A stretch of 64,000 nt of DNA from assembly GCA_964020085.1 (NCBI GenBank), contig OZ026599.1, positions 28,518,033 through 28,582,032 on the forward strand, given 5' to 3'. This document shows positions 57,480 to 64,000 of the stretch, piece after piece; the stretch's first letter is position 1; every line of letters begins with the position of its first letter. The notes under the pieces are model-generated. The model was given only the letters and a program-made list of their open reading frames with translations, did not search any database and had not been told where the DNA came from. The translations under genes and the position numbers were made by a program. Source of the stretch: Micromussa lordhowensis. Its lineage: Eukaryota > Cnidaria > Anthozoa > Scleractinia > Lobophylliidae.

Positions 57480-60400
57480 TTTATTCATTAAACCAGATTA
57501 AATCGTTTCTCCCAACCCTCCCCTGCTTAGTATGGTTCTTTTCCTAGGCACTTCGTGGGGTACGTTCAGCAGGTTTTAGCGGGGTACTAGAAAGACGAAT
57601 TTTTCGTCCGACAACATGGAGTTCATACATATGGCGGCTAACGAGGCACGAAGATGGTTTTTGGTTCAACTCGTGGAGTTGTAAAATTGAAGTTTGTCAA
57701 GCTAAGCAGCAGTAACTGTAACAAATGGACATGGAAAGACAAGAAGCATAGCGCTCGTCAAAAACCCATGTGTAAATTTATATTGAAAGGTCAAGGTGTT
57801 TTTTCATTAGACGTAAACAAAATTCTCCGATTACAAGTCTCGCTAAACTCACACTATGCAAAGAATGTAATCAGATATTCTTTTTTTTCGTATATTTGCT
57901 GAAGGGCAAGAGAGTCACGTTTTGCAGACAGTGTAAGTAACCGCGTTTTTTTAAAGCGCGGTTTTCAACCGCATACTGCGGTTCTTGTTCTTCCTGATTC
58001 GTGACCTGAAGGTTTTGCGTGATCCGTGAAGAACCTGAAATATTAACCGATATTCGTGATTTTACCACACAACGCAACATGATTTTGAGACACAAGTTCT
58101 CCGAATAGTTACAGTGGTCTATCGAGAGTGCCTTAGCCATGCAATATGCAATAGCCATTCACGATTTTGCTACCTACAAACACTGTTTTTAATGTAAGAA
58201 CAGCTCCTTACTTTCTTATTTTCGTAATTCGGGAAAACAAATTTTTTTATCCGTGAACCGTGATCCTCTGTATTTTAGGTTCGTGAACCGTGCCAGAGAC
58301 TTCCCTGTATGACCCTCTTGATATCTAAAGCTTTTAATTGGACATTGTAAACAGACCACGAGAAGATGGTAAATTGTTTTTTTGTTAGATTATTTTTTAT
58401 CAGTGCTGGCCTGATGGGTCGCTTGGCACATATGTAGACTTTGACTTCCACCGTCTGAGTTTCTATTTGCAGAACGAGTGCTTGTGCCAAACGTTTCCCA
58501 TGAAAATCACTTGATTTTCATGCAAATGACTGTGCAGGTAACATATATTTTCATACCAATAGTTTCGCTCAAAGACTCGTTTTGCCACAGGGGCAAAAGT
58601 AAACTTGGCATTGGGCTATTCATCCATGAGCTGCTCAGAGAGCCTTTGATCTTAAGCAAGCATAGTGACCCCCACTTTTTAATGCATGAATTTAAATTAC
58701 ACAAGGTTATCTACAATATTTCTCAATTTGAAGAAAAGTTTACAATTCTGCTTAAAAATGTGTTAATTTTAATGCTGTAAAGAACACGTCTTTAGGTGGT
58801 GCCGGGTATGTGCGCACACAAAGAATTCTTAAGTTTGTAGACTAATCATAACTCCTGTTTAACTAACATGGTTGAAAATGTAAGTTCAGGGTCTATTCTG
58901 TTTAACTTCTCTGTTTTTCTTAGAATTTCTAGTGCCCCTTTTTGTTAACTAAGGTTAAGTGATGACAACCTTGGTGTCAAATATGCTCATTTGTGTCCAA
59001 ACCCTAGGACATGGTGGTACACCCTATTACCATCAACAATGTACTCCCTGGCTCTGTATCCCTGCCCTTCACAAGCCATTCCACTTAGCTCCAAACACAC
59101 CTTGAATGTCCTGACCTACGTTGTGTTCATTCTCACGTCAAGCAAGGAATGTGCCCCTCCAAGACGTTGACATATATCATGGATGATCTTCTCATCATAA
59201 AATGTGATGAACCCTTTACCCCTCCTTGTGAGTGCATAGTCATCCTGCGATATCTGCGGTCGATGGTTTCCTCTCCACCCTACAAATTAACCTGGATCAT
59301 TCTTCCTGCCACCAAATGAAACTGTTCATGACAGCATTATTGCTTGGCATTGGACCTTGAGGAAGCCCTAGACTGATGTACCCAGTCTTGCCACTTGTAC
59401 ACTTCACTTTAAAGGGTGCCTTCCAATCTAGTGGAGCAATCCACCTCTGAATTCTCCCAGAAGGATCTTGGCCTCTCATTTTGCTGCTGACATCACAAAA
59501 TAGTAGCGACAACTTGCACTAGTTGTCCACCTCCAAGACTTGTGCCTGTGAGCAGTATCTTTTTTTTATTATTATTATTATGTGTGAGCAGTATCTTGTA
59601 CTTTCAGTTAATAGCTTGTACATGTTGTTTACAGGTGCTGAGCTTTGTTCAAAATCCTACTGCATCAGACTGTCAGAGTGTGGATCACATCCTAACCAAA
59701 TGAAGTCCTTGCCCCATCCCACACCTTATTACTGTTTGGATGTCTTAAAGGACACCTTAGATGAGGAACATTCTTCTGTAACCGTTAATAAGGAGTCTTC
59801 TCCTCTGCATTCACCTCCTGAAGCCCCTCCTCGGACTATTACTGAGCTCACTGTTGCATCAGATCCAGTGACAGCTCCTGTTGAACACCAAGTACTCTTT
59901 TGACCATCAATAAAAAATTTTAAGTGCTCCTGTTCACAATACAGATGATTCAGACTCAGATAGTAAAGAAATTGCTAACCCCACCTTCCATGAAATCAAG
60001 CCCTGCACCTCATTGATCAAGCCACCCCACCTGATATCCTGACTGTGTGATGGACTAGGTGCTTTGAACTTTGCTTTGAACTTTTTTTAACCTCAGATTC
60101 ACATTTATTGCTGTCACATTCACTATATAGTTGCTCATCTATGGGATTATGTGCTTTGAACTTTGCCTTGAACTTAGTTTATTAAACCTTTCTTTGTTTG
60201 TCATTCATCGCTGTCCCACTTGCTGCATAGTTTCTTGCCTACAGACAAGCAAGAGGAAGAAACCTTCATGCCAGAGCTGTCTCCATATTGCTATCAAGCT
60301 GCCCCTGCACCCTTCTGCAGTTTCCCCGTCAACACATGTTTCAAATGTTGTTTTTATATAAACCTGCACTAGCTCGCCACTTTTGTCATGTTCAGTATTG

Positions 60401-60690
60401 TGATATTAAACTTGGAATTTGTCTCAATTGATAGTTGCAGGTTTTTCCCTGGTATCAGGCATGTTGGGTGGTAGATTTGTATTAGGGAAAAAAAGGGGAA
60501 AAAAGTTAAAAGGGGAATTGAAAGTCCGTAAGTAGAGCTGTCCACTTACGAGAGTGTCCATAAGCAGAGAGTTGACAGTACCGAATTTTAATAAAAAGGA
60601 CTGTTTCAACCACTGCTTAGGTTTCTTACACCTACTTTAAAGAAGTGACTTGAGATCAAGTGAATGAGTCAAGTGAATTAGGTTTATTTC
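57480..60690. other. Retroelement-like debris, no intact gene
   Basis: Contains a SINE-like tail at about 58395-58450, repeated CGTGAACCGTG-type phrases at 57990-58290, an unplaced plus ORF ending at 59903 (PTPYYCLDVLKDTL, Pro/Ser/Thr-rich end), and two imperfect repeats of GTGCTTTGAACTTTG(C)CTTTGAAC at about 60057 and 60151. Near 60350 TATATAAACCTGCACTAGC followed by ATTAAA resembles an LTR promoter/poly(A) region. Confidence 0.3.
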
Positions 60691-60870
60691 CTGGCCAGGG
60701 CCATTGTGGCATGTTCTTGGGCATTGACACTGTACTCTCTCCACTCTCTCAGTACCTCTCTCCACCATGGGTACTAATGAGTACTGGCAAACGTAACACC
60801 ATCTGGTTGTAGTTATACAATAGACTAGCATTCCGTCTATGAAGGAGTAGAAAATACTCCTGCTCACTTC
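60690..60870 (+). mobile_element. SINE-like element fragment
   Basis: GGCATGTTCTTGGGCATTGA, ACCATGGGTACTAATGAGTA and GACTAGCATTCCGTCTATGA follow the same order as the copy at 55320-55590. Confidence 0.45.
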
Positions 60871-61191
60871 ATGTTAGAACTTGTAAGCATGACATTGTGA
60901 GCATACTGAATGTGAAAAATGCGCACATAGTCTTATGGGCTATGCAAGACCTTGTGCTTCTGGGAAAGAAATCCTTGCTTGTGTTTTGTAAACTTGCACA
61001 GTCCCAAGTTGTAAGATTAAAGATTAATATTGAGTTGTCGAGTGAGTCTTAATTACTTCTCCAACATTGGTCACTTCAAGCCGAACGCGAGCTAGAGGAA
61101 ATTCCAAAATCCTGAAATCCTGAAAACCTTCAAAGGCAGGAAATTCTGCACTAGACTCCTCTATGGATGGCAGGAAAAAAGAAAGAAGAGT

Positions 61192-63765
61192 ATGTCACAA
61201 GTGTGTCTGTCTCAACAATGTCCTCGGAACTTACAAAGAAAAAAGCCCTCAGAACTGGACATAGAAATTCCACCTAAAGGAAAATGGAGAGTGTGGACGA
61301 AATTGAGCAATGACCTGTCGAGTGGTTCAAAACAACGAGTGACTAATTCTTTACAATCCTCTCTAAAGGAAATGTCGGATGTTATCCAGGGACTGGATAA
61401 AGAGATTCTTGATTTATCAACTGAGGAAGAAATTGTTAGCGAAATTGAAAAAACTGATCAATTCTGTAGCAAAGACTGCATACAAGCCAAGTGGCCAATC
61501 AGGCCAGAGCTTATCCCAGTTTCAGTAGCATGAAGCAACTAGGAGTATTTCTACTCCCCCCTGGATGGGATGCTAGTCCATTGAAGGGGGAGGGGGGGGT
61601 ATTCTTGGAGTCCAGTGGAATTTTGTGGAGGACAATCTTGTTTTTGACCTGGGGACTGTTAATTGCTTGACTAGCCTCGGAGTGCAGACCTTTGCTGCTT
61701 TGGCAACAAAATTCTATGACCCAATCGGCTTGATATCACCAGTTGTCATGAAGTTCAAACTTCTTTCCAAGATCTTTGTTTGAGCAGAGCCGAGTGGGAT
61801 GACTTGGGTCCCTTCAGCTTGAGAGGTGCTATTTCAAAGAACCATGGAATTAAATTGTCCGCTACAATCTTCACAGATTTTGTGATGCTTCCTTAAAGAC
61901 ATAATCTACCTCCAAGTTCATACAGCCTCTTGCAATTATGTGAAGTTTGCAACGTCCAGAACAGGAGTAGCCCCACTGAGTAACCAGCAGTCATACTTGC
62001 AAGATTAGTCACAGCCATTGAGGGGGCTCTAGAGTGTGAAGTTCCTATCAGGGTACTGCCCCACAGACAGCAATCCTACAGACTTCTCATCAAGAGGAAT
62101 GAATTCATCTTAGCTTGTAAAAAACACACTCTGGGTGATGGGCCCTGAGTGGCTGAGCCATTGCATGGAAGAGTCAAAGGGCATTGCCGTCACCATGCAC
62201 ATTCCTGAAGAATGTTTAACGGAAATAACAATGAAAAATCGAGGGAACCTAAAATCTTCCTCTCTTCTTGTGAACACTAATGATTCCAGCATTAGCTGTG
62301 TCATTGACATAAGCCAGTTCAACAATCTTCTGTGACTACTACAAGTTACAGCCTATGTGTTGCAATTTCTTAAATTGGGCCAAAGGACATGGAGGAAGTA
62401 GGACAGTATTGGATTCTGGATGTACAGAAATCCTTGCAGCAGAATAAGAAATTTGAGAACTGGAGGAGGGAATTTAATCTCTTTACTGATTGCAATGGTG
62501 TTCTGAGTGCAGAGGCAGGCTGTCGCACGCAGACCATACTTACTTGGCCAAGCATCCCATCCTTGTTATTGCAAATCCATTTTGCAACACTGGCCATCAC
62601 GAATTGTCACAAGAGTGTAATGCATGATGGAGTGAAGGATACTTTGGCAGATTTGCCATCCACATTTTGGCTGGTAAGAGGAAGACAGGTTGTAAAGAAA
62701 TTACTACACAGTTGTGTAACATGTCGCTGACACTAGGGCAAACCTTATCAAGTACCACCAGCATCCTTACCTGGATTTAGAGTAAAGACTGCACCAGCCT
62801 TTACCTTTACTGGGTTGGACTACGCAGGCCCATTGTACGTTAAGGGAGCTAATAAGAAGATAGACGAAAAGAAGTGGATTTGCCTGTATAATGCTGTGTT
62901 ACAAGAGCAGTTCACCTTGACATAGTTCCAGACCTAGCTGCGGAAGCCAGCCAGGAGAGGATTGCCATAAAGATTGTCTTGGACAATGGAAGTACCTTTA
63001 AATCTGCCTCCATGCAGATAGCAGACTTAATGAAGAGTCCAGTTGTAAGACAGGCCTTGCAGAGAAGAAAATAGAATGGATCTTTAACCTAGAGATTAGT
63101 CCCCATGGTGGGGAAGTTTATTTGAGAGAATGGTGAGGTCAGTGAAATGGTGTATATAGAAGACAATTGAAGGCACTAGGCTAACATACGAGCAGCTGTT
63201 GACTGTCATCATTGAAATGGAGATGATACTGAATGTATGCAAGACTGTTGTCCTATGTAACCTCTGCAGATGTTGAAGAGCCACTAACACTGTCACATTT
63301 ACTTCATGCCAGGAGATTGATGAGTTTGCCTGGTACTTGCGCTGGTGACTTGATGGATCCCTACTTTGAGCTGCTATCGACCGAATTAAGCGAAAGAATA
63401 AACAATCTCAGTAATGTGATGAACCATTTCTGGCATAGGTGGAGAGATGAATACTAGATTTGGCTCAGGAATTCACACTGTCATTCTGCAAAGAATGCTG
63501 CACCAACACCTGTAGCTGTAGGAGACACGGTAGTAGTACATGATGAGGATCTGCCCAGAGGTTTATGGAAGCTAGCCCGAGTTGAAAGTTTGGTGACTGG
63601 AGCAGATAGACCGGCCAGAGGTGCAACCATTGGAGTGAAGTCCACAGGAAGTAAGTCTAGGACCCTAAAGTGCCCACTTCAGTGTCTGTACCCTTCAAAG
63701 ATTCGTGGTGGAGATAACAGTATTCATATGGATTCAAACCCGGACCCTGTAGTCCAAGCATTTTA
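61192..63765 (+). pseudogene. BEL/Pao LTR-retrotransposon gag-pol relic
   Basis: Plus-strand pieces in element order: a gag-like coiled segment (LDKEILDLSTEEEIVSEIEK, to about 61470); the end of the Pao reverse transcriptase region (61598-61798: GILGVQWNFVEDNLVFDLG, TKFYDPIGLISPVVMKFKLL); the linker GPEWLSHCMEES and LLVNTNDSSISCVIDISQF (62140-62333); the integrase zinc finger (HKSVMHDGVKDTL ... HSCVTCR, to 62730); the integrase core (TFTGLDYAGPLYVKG, about 62805; KIVLDNGSTFKSA, about 62980); and the pol C-terminus (GDTVVVHDEDLPRGLWKLARV, to the TAG at 63765). Frames change at least five times, several stops intervene, and most of gag, protease and reverse transcriptase is missing between 61475 and 61598. 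Non-functional; it runs toward the window end. Confidence 0.8.
61476..61575 (-). mobile_element. SINE-like fragment inside the BEL/Pao relic
   Basis: AAGCCAAGTGGCCAATCAGG, AGCATGAAGCAACTAGGAGT and GGATGGGATGCTAGTCCATT are the inverse of the SINE tail. It sits exactly where gag stops and the reverse transcriptase remnant resumes. Confidence 0.5.
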
Positions 63766-64000
63766 GCGAATAAAAGGAGTCAACCTATCACTAATTGCAA
63801 CAGAAAGTATCTTTGCAGTTTTAAAAGCAGAATCATGTCCCTCACAACATATCAAAAGTCTAGAAGAATCGAAGTGCAGGGAGACATGGAATTTCATTAT
63901 TAATGTGGTCACCCCAATGCTCAACACGAAAACGAGGCTACAAGAAAGTTTACAAGTTTGTTTTAATAATTGTAATGTCAAGAAAGCGTGGCTTTTTATT
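63766..64000. other. Sequence after the pol relic
   Basis: Could contain the start of the 3' LTR of the BEL/Pao element; no matching 5' LTR was identified, so this is not asserted. Confidence 0.25.

Overview
The window looks like nuclear DNA of an anthozoan cnidarian, most likely a stony coral. That is inference from the AT-rich, repeat-dense sequence, short exons with GT-AG introns, and many foldback DNA elements. No ribosomal RNA, tRNA, CRISPR or bacterial operon was recognised.

The one gene that can be assembled with confidence is on the minus strand, from about 40.9 kb down to 22.2 kb. It encodes a type II membrane TNF-superfamily ligand built like ectodysplasin: a short cytosolic tail, one transmembrane helix, a basic stalk, a collagen stretch of about 32 Gly-X-Y triplets, then a TNF homology domain. 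Nine shared exons (40721 down to 24266) end in phase 1. Two different TNF C-terminal exons follow, 10A (23095-23426) and 10B (22240-22622). Each starts in phase 1, has its own good acceptor, stop codon and nearby AATAAA. The sequence therefore predicts two ligands of 400 and 417 residues that share membrane anchor and collagen stalk but differ in almost the whole receptor-binding domain. The 10B version carries a TRAIL-like core with a single Cys in the zinc-binding position; 10A does not. This exon switch is the most interesting feature here.

Layout. 1-22 kb: no convincing host gene. It holds tandem repeats, foldback MITEs, SINE-like pieces, a LINE 3' end, and a 2,235-bp Mutator-like element (4974-7208) with about 390-bp inverted arms, a perfect 9-bp target duplication and an interior coding segment on the minus strand. 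22-41 kb: the TNF ligand gene, with introns that carry several MITEs and a Tc1/mariner relic apparently nested in another foldback element. 41-53 kb: the upstream flank, with CCAAT boxes, a TATA box and a separate CRE-rich block near 44.7 kb, but no recognised gene; a weak pair of exons lies at 52.4-52.8 kb. 53-64 kb: mobile-element debris, including a retropepsin fragment (about 56.7-57.05 kb), a (TCAC)n array, SINE-like copies and a decayed BEL/Pao retrotransposon gag-pol (61.2-63.8 kb).

All gene structures were read by eye from splice signals and reading phase; no alignment or transcript data were available.
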